Shown here piece by piece: positions 1 through 7,025 of a DNA stretch of 10,328 nt; within the stretch, counting starts at the first letter, position 1; each line of letters opens with the position of its first letter. Made by a program: the position numbers and the translations under genes. The notes under the pieces are model-generated. The model saw only the letters and a program-made list of their open reading frames with translations, did not search any database and was not told where the DNA came from. Origin of the DNA: Minisyncoccota bacterium (lineage in GTDB: Bacteria > Patescibacteriota > Microgenomatia > UBA1400 > PJMF01); the NCBI GenBank assembly GCA_012799795.1, contig JAAZKO010000045.1, positions 1 through 10,328 of the forward strand, in the 5' to 3' direction.

Positions 1-9
1 AACTTTCAT
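1..9 (-). CDS. Start of a further gene, cut by the window edge
   Basis: Only three codons are visible: ATG AAA GTT (Met-Lys-Val), read leftward from base 9. The ATG directly follows the TAA stop of the upstream glycosyltransferase, giving TAAATG with no gap. A clear Shine-Dalgarno core sits 8 bases upstream, inside the previous gene. Such tight coupling suggests it belongs to the same transcript, and its product is probably part of the same glycan pathway, but nothing about its function can be read from three codons. Confidence 0.6.
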
Positions 10-798
10 TTAATTCTCTCCTCGCTTTAATTCCCAAAACTTTAGATAAGCGATTAAATGATGAAGGCCACTAAACAGCGCAAAAACAAAACCTGGCCAA
101 GCATCCATGAAACCTTTGTGGCGAATATAAAGTTTTAAAAACGTGATGGTCGGTTTGATTAAAAGATAGTCTATAAAGGTGATGGGATTGACTTTTAAGC
201 CAGCTTCTAATAACTGTTTGGCCTTAAATGAAGTGTAGGTATTAAATTTGTGTAAATACATAGCAAAAGTGGGATTGCTCCAGTGCCATAAATGGCCATC
301 AGCCACGCCAGTTTGACCATCAACCCACATTTGTTCATGCACGTCTTTTTGTGGCAAGCCGGCTTTGCCATTTACGTAGAATCGAATCACTGGATCGGGA
401 TATTGGCCACCTTTTTTCAGCCAGCGTCCCATAAATAAATTATGCCGTTTAATCCACCACGCGACTGTGTCGTTTTGCGTGAATTTTTTTTGCTTGCCAA
501 TTTTTTTGTCGGTTTTTTTAATAAATTCTGCTAATTCTTCGTCAACCGCTTCATCGGCGTCAATTTGCAAAACCAATTGCCCTTTGGCGTTGTCCATTGC
601 CAGTTGTTTATTAATATGAAAATTCTTTTTATTAGTGGTTTTAATAACACGCGCGCCCATTTTTTTTGCTAGCTCGCGAGTGTTGTCAGTTGAATCACCA
701 TCCACCACCATGATTTCATCAGCAAAACTTTTTACCGAATTTAAACATTTTTCAATGTTAGAGGCTTCATTGTGGGTGGCTAATACTACAGAAATCAT
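10..798 (-). CDS. GT2 family glycosyltransferase, WaaE/KdtX-like
   Basis: A 262-residue GT-A fold enzyme expected to transfer a sugar from a nucleotide-sugar donor to a glycan or lipid-linked acceptor at the cytoplasmic membrane face. The N-terminus ISVVLATHNEASNI is the family's first strand and loop. VVDGDSTDNT (about 31-40) is the nucleotide-binding motif and QIDADE (78-83) holds the metal-binding DAD. KDVHEQ (151-156) fits the acidic/His site typical of the WaaE-like subgroup. The C-terminal third (about 205-258) is aromatic and hydrophobic and ends in FWEL, as in the related gene at 7025-6189. It starts 17 bases after the argS stop with no Shine-Dalgarno; an extended -10 box ends 6 bases before the ATG, suggesting a leaderless start. 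Length is normal for the subgroup. Donor and acceptor are unknown. Confidence 0.9.
   Translation of the reverse strand: MISVVLATHNEASNIEKCLNSVKSFADEIMVVDGDSTDNTRELAKKMGARVIKTTNKKNFHINKQLAMDNAKGQLVLQIDADEAVDEELAEFIKKTDKKIGKQKKFTQNDTVAWWIKRHNLFMGRWLKKGGQYPDPVIRFYVNGKAGLPQKDVHEQMWVDGQTGVADGHLWHWSNPTFAMYLHKFNTYTSFKAKQLLEAGLKVNPITFIDYLLIKPTITFLKLYIRHKGFMDAWPGFVFALFSGLHHLIAYLKFWELKRGEN
18..23 (-). promoter_or_regulatory. Shine-Dalgarno site for the edge gene
   Basis: On the minus strand the sequence reads GAGGAG, with the AGGAG core ending 8 bases before the ATG at 9. This is the only strong Shine-Dalgarno match found in front of any start in the window. It shows that the organism does use SD-led initiation, which makes its absence at the other starts more meaningful. 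Confidence 0.7.
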
Positions 799-804
799 AA
801 TTTT

Positions 805-813
805 ATTATAACA
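805..813 (-). promoter_or_regulatory. Extended -10 box for the 798 gene, leaderless
   Basis: Read on the minus strand the site is TGT-TATAAT, a perfect extended -10 (TGnTATAAT). Six bases separate it from the ATG at 798, which puts the A of the ATG at the expected transcription start. No good -35 is seen at 16-18 bases, which is normal for extended -10 promoters. A second TATAAT lies ten bases further upstream (820-815), overlapping the argS stop codon. Confidence 0.6.
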
Positions 814-815
814 AA

Positions 816-2609
816 TTATAAACGCTCTAAAGTTTCTATACCAAGGATCTTTAAGCCAATTTTGATGATAAAAGATACTTGAGCTACCAGTTGCAGCCGG
901 AAATCACGCCTTAGAAGGGCTTCTTCTCCAGAGGAATCTTGTAAAATTTGGTATTTATTGTAAAAACTATTAAATTCTTTCGCTAAACTATATAAATGCT
1001 TACAAAGCAGTGCTGGATTTAATTCTTGCTGACTCTGTTTGACTATTTTTTGGAAATTGGCTAATAGTTGAATGATTTCTTTTTCCAACGGTTCAACTAA
1101 TAAATGAGCATCCGTTAATTGTTGAGCGTCACTTAACTGTTGGGTATCGCTTGTTTGCTGAACCTTAATTCCTTGTTCTTTAGCTTTTCTTAAAATACTT
1201 TTGGCACGTGCATAAGCATAGAGCATATATGGCCCAGAATTACCTTGCAAATTTAAAATCTCATCCCAATCAAATTTAACGCTCAGCTGGCTGTTGCGTT
1301 TGAGATCATTCCATTTGAGGGCGGCAATGCTTAGCACTTTGGCAGTTTCCTCGTCACCACTCAAATCTTGCGCTTTGGCTTGAGCTTTATCTAAAACTTC
1401 ATTAAGCCAAATGACTTGTCCTTTACGCGTTGACATTTTGCCATCAACGAAACGATATAAACCATGTTTGAGGTGAATCCGCTCATTTTTTTGGTACCAG
1501 CCAAGTAATTCTTCAGCTCGGTAAAGTTGTTGAAAATATAAACTTTGTTCACTACCAACTTCATTAATAATAATTGGATGCTCGCCATTCTTACCCTGAT
1601 AGCGTTCTTGTTCCAGTCTCCATTTGTCAGCTGCCAAATCACGAGTGGCATAGAGAGTCGCTCCATCAGCTTTTTGAATCATTAATGGGGGATACTGATC
1701 ATTTTCATAAAAGATTAGCTTCGCTCCACCCTCACCTTCTTTAACAAAATCTTCTTTCATTAGCTGCTTAATTAGATCACTAAGCATTGCTTCAAAAAAT
1801 GATTCGCCAAAGCCTCGGCCATCATTTTCGCTAAATTTGACACCCAGTCGCTGATAAATTTTACTAAATTCAGTTAGTGACCAATCAATGCATTTTTGCC
1901 ACAAGCGGCGGGCTTCACTGTTTCCTTGCTCTAATTTTTTAAACCATAATCTGGCCTCATCGTTGAGTTGCTCATCTTGTTCGGCTTCTTGGTGAAACTT
2001 AACATAAAGCTTGACTAGCTCAGCTACAGGATTGTCGCTCTTTGCAATAGCTTCTTCATCACCCCATTTTTTAATGGCCACAATTTGTTTACCAAATTGG
2101 GTTCCCCAATCACCCAGGTGGTTATCGCGAAAAACTTGATAACCCATAGCTTGATAAAGATTGGCCACTGCATCACCAATAATGGTTGAGCGCAAATGAC
2201 CAATGCTAAAAGGTTTGGCAATATTGGGCGAAGAATACTCAACAATCACTTTTTGTGATTGGGTATTTTGTGGAAATAACTCATCTTCTTTTGTCGCTAA
2301 GCCGGCAAAAATTTGCCAAAAACGTCGGTCGTTGAGTCGAAAATTAATAAAACCGGGGCCAGCGACACTGGCTTCGATATCGCTATTTTCTTGATTAAAT
2401 TGCTCAACAATACTTTCAGCTAATTCTCTAGGATTAGCAAAGTCTTCGCTGACTAAATGCTGCTTGAGCATAGCTAAGTTGGTACTAAAATCTCCAAAAT
2501 TTTTTAATTTAGGTTTTTCTAATAAAATGTCTTCAAGCCGAACCTTTTTACTTAAGTTTTCTGGCAAAGCAAGCAAAATAGCTGCTTTTAATTTTTCTTC
2601 AATATTCAT
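816..2609 (-). CDS. argS: Arginyl-tRNA synthetase (class I)
   Basis: A 597-residue cytoplasmic enzyme that charges tRNA-Arg with arginine using ATP. The N-terminal tRNA-binding add-on domain carries NFGDFSTNLAM (37-47) and GPGFINF (84-90). The Rossmann catalytic core has the HIGH-type signature SIGHLRST (135-142), GDWGTQFG (166-173), GATLYATRDLAA (316-327) and the KMSKS-type loop KMSTRKG (391-397). The DALR anticodon-binding domain begins near DWDEILNLQGNSGPYMLYAYARAK and runs to the C-terminus. Length and domain order are normal, so the gene looks intact. One oddity is a three-copy six-residue repeat at 484-501. The gene lies between two glycosyltransferase genes on the same strand, 23 bases after one and 17 before the next. 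It has a TATAAT box 7 bases before its ATG and no Shine-Dalgarno, which suggests separate leaderless transcription. Confidence 0.98.
   Translation of the reverse strand: MNIEEKLKAAILLALPENLSKKVRLEDILLEKPKLKNFGDFSTNLAMLKQHLVSEDFANPRELAESIVEQFNQENSDIEASVAGPGFINFRLNDRRFWQIFAGLATKEDELFPQNTQSQKVIVEYSSPNIAKPFSIGHLRSTIIGDAVANLYQAMGYQVFRDNHLGDWGTQFGKQIVAIKKWGDEEAIAKSDNPVAELVKLYVKFHQEAEQDEQLNDEARLWFKKLEQGNSEARRLWQKCIDWSLTEFSKIYQRLGVKFSENDGRGFGESFFEAMLSDLIKQLMKEDFVKEGEGGAKLIFYENDQYPPLMIQKADGATLYATRDLAADKWRLEQERYQGKNGEHPIIINEVGSEQSLYFQQLYRAEELLGWYQKNERIHLKHGLYRFVDGKMSTRKGQVIWLNEVLDKAQAKAQDLSGDEETAKVLSIAALKWNDLKRNSQLSVKFDWDEILNLQGNSGPYMLYAYARAKSILRKAKEQGIKVQQTSDTQQLSDAQQLTDAHLLVEPLEKEIIQLLANFQKIVKQSQQELNPALLCKHLYSLAKEFNSFYNKYQILQDSSGEEALLRRDFRLQLVAQVSFIIKIGLKILGIETLERL
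1107..1160 (-). repeat. argS: Three tandem 18-base units in argS
   Basis: Three consecutive in-frame 18-base units encode QQTSDT, QQLSDA and QQLTDA (ArgRS residues 484-501), followed by a partial echo in HLL. The two downstream units are closest to each other, differing mostly at third codon positions; the first is more diverged. The units sit in a polar stretch between two helices of the DALR domain, where extra residues could be tolerated as a loop. Confidence 0.8.
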
Positions 2610-2616
2610 AAGTCTT

Positions 2617-2622
2617 ATTATA
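2617..2622 (-). promoter_or_regulatory. -10 box for argS, leaderless
   Basis: A perfect TATAAT on the minus strand ends 7 bases before the argS ATG at 2609, so transcription should start at or one base before the A of the ATG. It lies in the 23-base gap between the fusion gene's TAG and argS. No convincing -35 (TTGACA-like) is seen at 16-18 bases and no TG extension, so strength is uncertain. The gap contains no Shine-Dalgarno. Confidence 0.5.
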
Positions 2623-2632
2623 AGTGATAAAA

Positions 2633-5053
2633 CTATTCTTTAGGCAAATAAATGCGGAAACGTTCACTGCCATCGCTACCATAAACTATATGGTCTGGTT
2701 GATAATGCAACATCTCATCTTCTTGACTAGTTACAACTATGGTTTTTTCTCTGTATAAATCTTGAAAATCAATCTTTTCTAGAAATTGGTAATTAACTAA
2801 AATACCACCGTGATAGGCAATCGGGCTGAGCTCATTGCCAAACAGCACATAAATATAGGCGTGCTGATAATCATTAGTAAATAATATTTTTTCCACCCCA
2901 TTTTTATCTAAGCTTTTTAGGTAATCAATGGTTTCCAGATAGCCTTCGCTAAAAGCTTCAGCACTTGCTTGTCGATAAGTTAAATAATAATGGCGCTGAT
3001 ATGTTAGTAAAAATAAAAAGTAGGCAAGAATCACTAGATAATTTAATCCCCATTTATGATCTTTAAAAAACTGTCTAAGTCGCTCAAAAGCAACTAGTTC
3101 CAATAAAATCCAAGCCGGCAGCGCTAACAGCGCTCGATTACTATGATAAGGTTGATCACCCATTATCGCTGGCAAATAACCCACAATTAGCCATATTCCC
3201 ATCAATTTTAAGATTTTTTTGCTAGCTTGATTAAAAGGTACTTTATTGCTAAATAAACTAAGAATGTAGGTAATGATTAAAGCTAGCGCCGGATAAGTTA
3301 ACACTCCAAAACGAGCATCACCGTGGCGTAATTGCCCCATCACTTGACCCTTGGCTAAAAAATCCCAGGAAAAATAAGATAGGGTATTGTCCCCTAAAAT
3401 TTTTAGCTTTTCTCCAAGGGCCATCTCAGCCAGTAAAATACTAGAACCAGCTCTAGTTAAACCTTCCCCATAAATTGCGTCGTAGGCTAAGGGGCTAAGT
3501 AAAAAAAGACTTAATACAAGGGTTATTATTAAATGCGTCCATTTTATTTTTGTTTTTTTGAGCTGCAAGAGAAAAACAATACCAAACAATAATGGAATAG
3601 TAATTTTACTACTATGATAGGTATAGAGAGTTAAACAGGCCAAGATCGCTGATAGAGCCATTTGCCAAAACTTTTGCTGACGAAAGTAGCGATAAAAAAA
3701 GTAAAGAGCCCAAATTAATAAACTCAGAGCAATACCCGCTTCAAATCCTAAACGACTATAGTGAATGTGCCAAGGAGATAGTGCTAAAAAGAAAGCTGCC
3801 CACAGCGCCAGATTTTTATCCATTTTACTTTGAATAAGTAGTTCCTTGACCAAAAGATAAAAACCCAGTATCGCCAAAATACTAAATACAGCGAATGGTA
3901 AGCGCACCGCCCACAAATGTAGACCAAACAGGGCAGTGCTAATGCCATTTAAATAGATTGCCAAAGGTGCCTTATAATCACCATATGAGCGAAAAGAAAT
4001 GGGTAAAAATTCCAACCATTCATCGCGTCGGGTTTGCCAAATGGCAAAACCGTTATAGCCAATGGCTACTTCATCAACAGCCATTCCGGCTGGCACTCTC
4101 CCCAACTGAAAAAAACGCAAAGCAGTCGCCAATAATAAAATAGCCAAGAGCCATAAACAACGCTTTAGTTTTTTTTTAGACCAGGGTTGTTTTAATTCTT
4201 GGATAAACCAATATGGTCGCCAGAGAAAATAGGCTATTTTTTGCCAAAAATCCGCATTTTTTTTACTAAATTTTTTGCCATTTTGCCAGCTAATTTGATC
4301 GATTTTATCTTGACCAAAAACACTTTGATTGGTGCTTTCGTGATGATGTTCAACTACAGCCTTGCTTTCAAAATAGACTTGCCAGCCTCTTTTTTTTGCT
4401 TGAAAAGATAAGTCAATATCTTCCCAATAAGCCGGTTTAAAGCGCTCATCAAAGCCGCCGATTTCTAGAAATTTTTGACGATCAATCAAGCTACTGCCAC
4501 CACTCGCCCAAGCTGTTGGGCCACTCACAAAATTATCGGCTTTACTATGTTGAAAAATACCTTGCTCGAACCAGAGTTTGTTTTTACCTGCACAATCCTC
4601 ATTATTTTTGCCATTTTTTTCCAAACAAGTCACCGCAAACATATCTTTGTTTTTAAAGTGGGGAATTAAGTGATTAAGAACATCGGGATGCGGAGCCACA
4701 TCATTGTTTAATAAGAAAACTAAAGAATGTTTGGCTAGTTGAAAAGCAAAATTAACTGTTGCGCCAAAACGTAAATTTTCTTGATTAATGGCAAAAATTA
4801 TCTCAATCCCCTGCCATTTTCCTTGATAAATAGTGGCAGACCATTTTTTTTGCTTTTCTAATTTTAATTTAAATTTCTTTTCTAGAAATTTTTCTGTTTG
4901 CTTTTGGTCTGGACTAGCGTCATCAATAATTAGCAATTGATCACCAGAGCGCATAATCGCCAAGACCTTATTGAGGTGTTTGGCTAGTAGCGCTTCTCCC
5001 ATATAACTGGGAATTAAAACGCTGATGGCTGATCTGTCACTTTGATTTGTCAT
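2633..5053 (-). CDS. Fusion of a GT2 domain and a GT-C membrane transferase
   Basis: This 806-residue protein has two enzymes in one chain. Residues 10-245 are a GT-A/GT2 domain: SVLIPSYMGE (11-20), IIDDASPD (42-49), FLLNNDVAP (113-121, NND as metal site), GFDERF (200-205) and YWEDIDLSF (209-217), as in rhamnosyltransferase-like GT2 proteins. Residues 246-297 are a basic linker. From about 298 to 685 there are many hydrophobic segments of ArnT/PMT (GT39-like) type, with the expected acidic pair after the first segment (AVDEVAIGYNG, D327-E328), GDYKAPLAIYL (358-368) and WHIHYSRLGFEAG (428-440). A soluble tail of about 115 residues, probably outside the cell, follows. Known GT-C enzymes of this type take sugar from a polyprenyl-phosphate carrier. 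It starts 17 bases after the GT4 gene with neither an SD nor a clear -10, so it is probably read from upstream. Sugars and acceptor are unknown. Confidence 0.9.
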   Translation of the reverse strand: MTNQSDRSAISVLIPSYMGEALLAKHLNKVLAIMRSGDQLLIIDDASPDQKQTEKFLEKKFKLKLEKQKKWSATIYQGKWQGIEIIFAINQENLRFGATVNFAFQLAKHSLVFLLNNDVAPHPDVLNHLIPHFKNKDMFAVTCLEKNGKNNEDCAGKNKLWFEQGIFQHSKADNFVSGPTAWASGGSSLIDRQKFLEIGGFDERFKPAYWEDIDLSFQAKKRGWQVYFESKAVVEHHHESTNQSVFGQDKIDQISWQNGKKFSKKNADFWQKIAYFLWRPYWFIQELKQPWSKKKLKRCLWLLAILLLATALRFFQLGRVPAGMAVDEVAIGYNGFAIWQTRRDEWLEFLPISFRSYGDYKAPLAIYLNGISTALFGLHLWAVRLPFAVFSILAILGFYLLVKELLIQSKMDKNLALWAAFFLALSPWHIHYSRLGFEAGIALSLLIWALYFFYRYFRQQKFWQMALSAILACLTLYTYHSSKITIPLLFGIVFLLQLKKTKIKWTHLIITLVLSLFLLSPLAYDAIYGEGLTRAGSSILLAEMALGEKLKILGDNTLSYFSWDFLAKGQVMGQLRHGDARFGVLTYPALALIITYILSLFSNKVPFNQASKKILKLMGIWLIVGYLPAIMGDQPYHSNRALLALPAWILLELVAFERLRQFFKDHKWGLNYLVILAYFLFLLTYQRHYYLTYRQASAEAFSEGYLETIDYLKSLDKNGVEKILFTNDYQHAYIYVLFGNELSPIAYHGGILVNYQFLEKIDFQDLYREKTIVVTSQEDEMLHYQPDHIVYGSDGSERFRIYLPKE
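4169..4177 (-). other. A9 run at the domain junction of the fusion
   Basis: The coding strand has nine consecutive A bases encoding Lys293-295, exactly between the GT2 domain and the first membrane segment of the GT-C domain. It is the longest homopolymer found in the window; other runs reach 8. If one A is lost, the next in-frame codon but one is TAA. If one A is gained, a TGA follows after about 30 more codons. Either slip would yield a GT2-only protein of roughly 295-330 residues. Confidence 0.75.
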
Positions 5054-5070
5054 TTTTACTAAGTATTTTT

Positions 5071-6186
5071 TTAAGCGTCAATCATTTTAAATAATAATTG
5101 ATTGAAGCGCTCGGCATTAAAGTCTTGTGCTCTAATTCTCATCCCTTGAGCTACTTTTGCTCGTTCTTGCTCATTTTTTATTAGTGAAATAGTTTTCTTT
5201 AAACAGTCTTCATCGCTCTGCCACAGATAATCAGCAAATTCATCACCAAGAACTTCTTTATGACCACCTTTAGCAATTAATAATGCCACACAATAAGCAG
5301 CCATCGCTTCAACCGGAGCAATACCAAAATGCTCAACTGCACTGGGATATTTATTTTCATCTAAACCATAACCGGTTGCTTGCCAATAAATACTCGCCCT
5401 CTGGTAAAGTTTAACTAAACTAGCACGATCAATTTGCTGATGAATTTTGATTGGTAAATCTTTTGCCAGCTTTTCTATTTCTTGAAAATAAGCTTCGTCT
5501 TCAACCGCACCAACTAAGTGTAATTCCCAGCCAGCCAGGAGTTTTGGCTCAGCTTTAAGTAAGCGAGTAAAAAGATTAATCAAAACATCTTGTCTTTTAC
5601 TATGTAATTGGCGGAAAAAACGACCAACATTTAAAATAATCTTCTCTTTTTTAAAAGATGGATCTTTTTGTGCTGGAAATTCATTAAGATTAACCAAAGG
5701 CTGATGTACAAAATCAATTTTTATTGACCAATTTTTTTCAACATAATCTTTAGTGAAATACGAATTGCTATTTTTGATTTGATAATTTTTTAATTTAAGT
5801 CTTTCAATAACTGAGCGTTTATTTAAAGATAAAGGCACTTGAATATGCAAAATGTTCTTTTTTGCTAAAGAAAAAAATAGAGAACCATCGGTTAGATGAT
5901 AAATTAGATCAAAATCTTTAGTCCAAAAAAGTTTCTGCCAAAAACTGGCACTGGTACCCAGCGGTGAGGCAATAATTTTTAATTTATTTAAATCATAAGC
6001 ACAAAATTTCTGATAATTTTGTCGAATAATGGCAGTTTTTTCTTGAGTTAGAAAATCTCTTGTCGGTAAAGCCAAATAAACCTCATCTCTACCCCGCTCG
6101 AGTAGAGCAGTGATACAATCCAGTAAATATTTCTCTCCTCCACCAAAATGTTTAGGAAAGTAGGGAGAATAAAAGACAATTTTCAT
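5071..6186 (-). CDS. GT4-like (GT-B fold) glycosyltransferase
   Basis: A 371-residue two-domain GT-B enzyme, predicted to be a retaining transferase adding a sugar from a nucleotide donor at the cytoplasmic membrane face. The N-terminal domain opens with MKIVFYSPYFPKHFGGGEKY, whose Gly-rich loop (15-17) is typical of GT4. The C-terminal domain starts at IILNVGRFF (183-191) followed by SKRQD, and carries ELHLVGAVED (221-230). The donor-binding EX7E motif is E285 to E293 (EHFGIAPVE), followed by GGHKEV (307-312). The length is normal and there is no membrane segment. Its ATG comes two bases after the upstream TAA (TAAAAATG) and has no well-placed Shine-Dalgarno, so it is probably translated by coupling to the gene before it. 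It could be a mannosyl- or glucosyltransferase; the sequence does not decide. Confidence 0.92.
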   Translation of the reverse strand: MKIVFYSPYFPKHFGGGEKYLLDCITALLERGRDEVYLALPTRDFLTQEKTAIIRQNYQKFCAYDLNKLKIIASPLGTSASFWQKLFWTKDFDLIYHLTDGSLFFSLAKKNILHIQVPLSLNKRSVIERLKLKNYQIKNSNSYFTKDYVEKNWSIKIDFVHQPLVNLNEFPAQKDPSFKKEKIILNVGRFFRQLHSKRQDVLINLFTRLLKAEPKLLAGWELHLVGAVEDEAYFQEIEKLAKDLPIKIHQQIDRASLVKLYQRASIYWQATGYGLDENKYPSAVEHFGIAPVEAMAAYCVALLIAKGGHKEVLGDEFADYLWQSDEDCLKKTISLIKNEQERAKVAQGMRIRAQDFNAERFNQLLFKMIDA

Positions 6187-6188
6187 TT

Positions 6189-7025
6189 TTATAGTTTTAA
6201 GCTGGCACCTTCAGTTTTCCAGAGTTTCTTAATTTGCATCTCTTCTTTGTGATAGCGATCTTCTAAACTGGGCTTTTCCTGTAATTCCCAAACTTGAATA
6301 TAAACCAGCATTCGATTAATTCCTTGTATTAAAGCTTCAATTAGGCCTGCCATGCCATCTTTGCGCCCTTGATATTTAAAAGCCCGACGATAAAATTCCA
6401 TAAAACCTTTACGCAAAATAGTCAAAAAGCTAACTTTTTTGGTTTTTTTACTGGTTGCGAGCAAGCTCGCTTCCTTAATTGTCCAATTAGCGCTTTTAAT
6501 TAAATTTTCCTGAGTGGAGCGATGAGTCAAATGGATTAATTGATGATTTAATTGACAAAGATGACCAGAATAAATCGGACTCTCATGAATTTCGCCCTGC
6601 CAACCCTTTAAACTTTCTTTCTGAAAGACTCGCAGTACTTGGTCATTTTGCCAATTACCATAGTTAAATTTACGACCATAACAAATATTTTCTCGATTAA
6701 TTTCCATTACTTGGCAATCTTGATTTTCCAAATGCACTAGGATTTCTTTAGCTAAGGCTGGAGTCACTCTTTCATCAGCATCAACATAGAATAAATAATC
6801 AGTATTGACACCTTCCAAGCCCTTTTCTCGTTTCTTGGCAAATGAGGGATGATCAAAGCCGATTACCCTGGCTCCATATTTTTCGGCGATGGGTACCGTT
6901 TGATCACTGGAAGCGCCATCGATCACTAGTATTTCATCACACCAAGTTAGCGTCTCCAAACAAGCTGGCAACATTTTTTCTTCATTTTTGGCAATAATAA
7001 CAGCCGTAATCTTAGCTCTAGACAT
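6189..7025 (-). CDS. GT2 family glycosyltransferase, WaaE/KdtX-like
   Basis: A 278-residue GT-A enzyme of the same subgroup as the genes at 8855-7944 and 798-10. It shows ITAVIIAKNEEKML (6-19), LVIDGASSDQT (33-43), FYVDADERV (79-87, DAD metal site) and GEIHESP (144-150), the acidic/His site of this subgroup. The C-terminal part has the subgroup's YQGRKDGMAGLIEAL pattern (218-232) and VWELQ (245-249), followed by a charged tail. Its first 8 bases overlap the end of the upstream gene, and no Shine-Dalgarno is visible, so translational coupling is likely. It probably acts on a lipid-linked oligosaccharide in the cytoplasm. In Proteobacteria this subgroup modifies LPS core, but nothing here shows LPS, so the acceptor is unknown. 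Confidence 0.92.
   Translation of the reverse strand: MSRAKITAVIIAKNEEKMLPACLETLTWCDEILVIDGASSDQTVPIAEKYGARVIGFDHPSFAKKREKGLEGVNTDYLFYVDADERVTPALAKEILVHLENQDCQVMEINRENICYGRKFNYGNWQNDQVLRVFQKESLKGWQGEIHESPIYSGHLCQLNHQLIHLTHRSTQENLIKSANWTIKEASLLATSKKTKKVSFLTILRKGFMEFYRRAFKYQGRKDGMAGLIEALIQGINRMLVYIQVWELQEKPSLEDRYHKEEMQIKKLWKTEGASLKL

Noticed and set aside
1391..2394. Open frames of 60-90 codons inside argS on both strands (1391-1666, 2024-2245, 2203-2394)
   Set aside because: They lie within the coding frame of an intact argS with all its motifs, show no recognisable domain, and are frame shadows.
2614..2624. Palindrome CTTAT-T-ATAAG before argS as a terminator or operator
   Set aside because: The AT-only arms are too weak for a terminator, and the symmetry follows from the TATAAT box itself. 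No other terminator-like stem with a T run was seen in any gap.
3958..4669. Three plus-strand frames antisense to the fusion gene
   Set aside because: Short, without domain or start signal, and fully covered by the conserved GT2/GT-C coding frame.
5054..5070. Leaderless -10 for the fusion gene
   Set aside because: The gap reads AATACTTAGTAAAA before the ATG, with no TATAAT-like hexamer at 6-8 bases. The gene is better explained as read from upstream.
6457..6470. Perfect inverted repeat GCGAGC-AA-GCTCGC
   Set aside because: The two-base loop is too short for a stable stem of this length, no T run follows on the transcribed strand, and it encodes a normal EASLLA segment of a GT2 gene.
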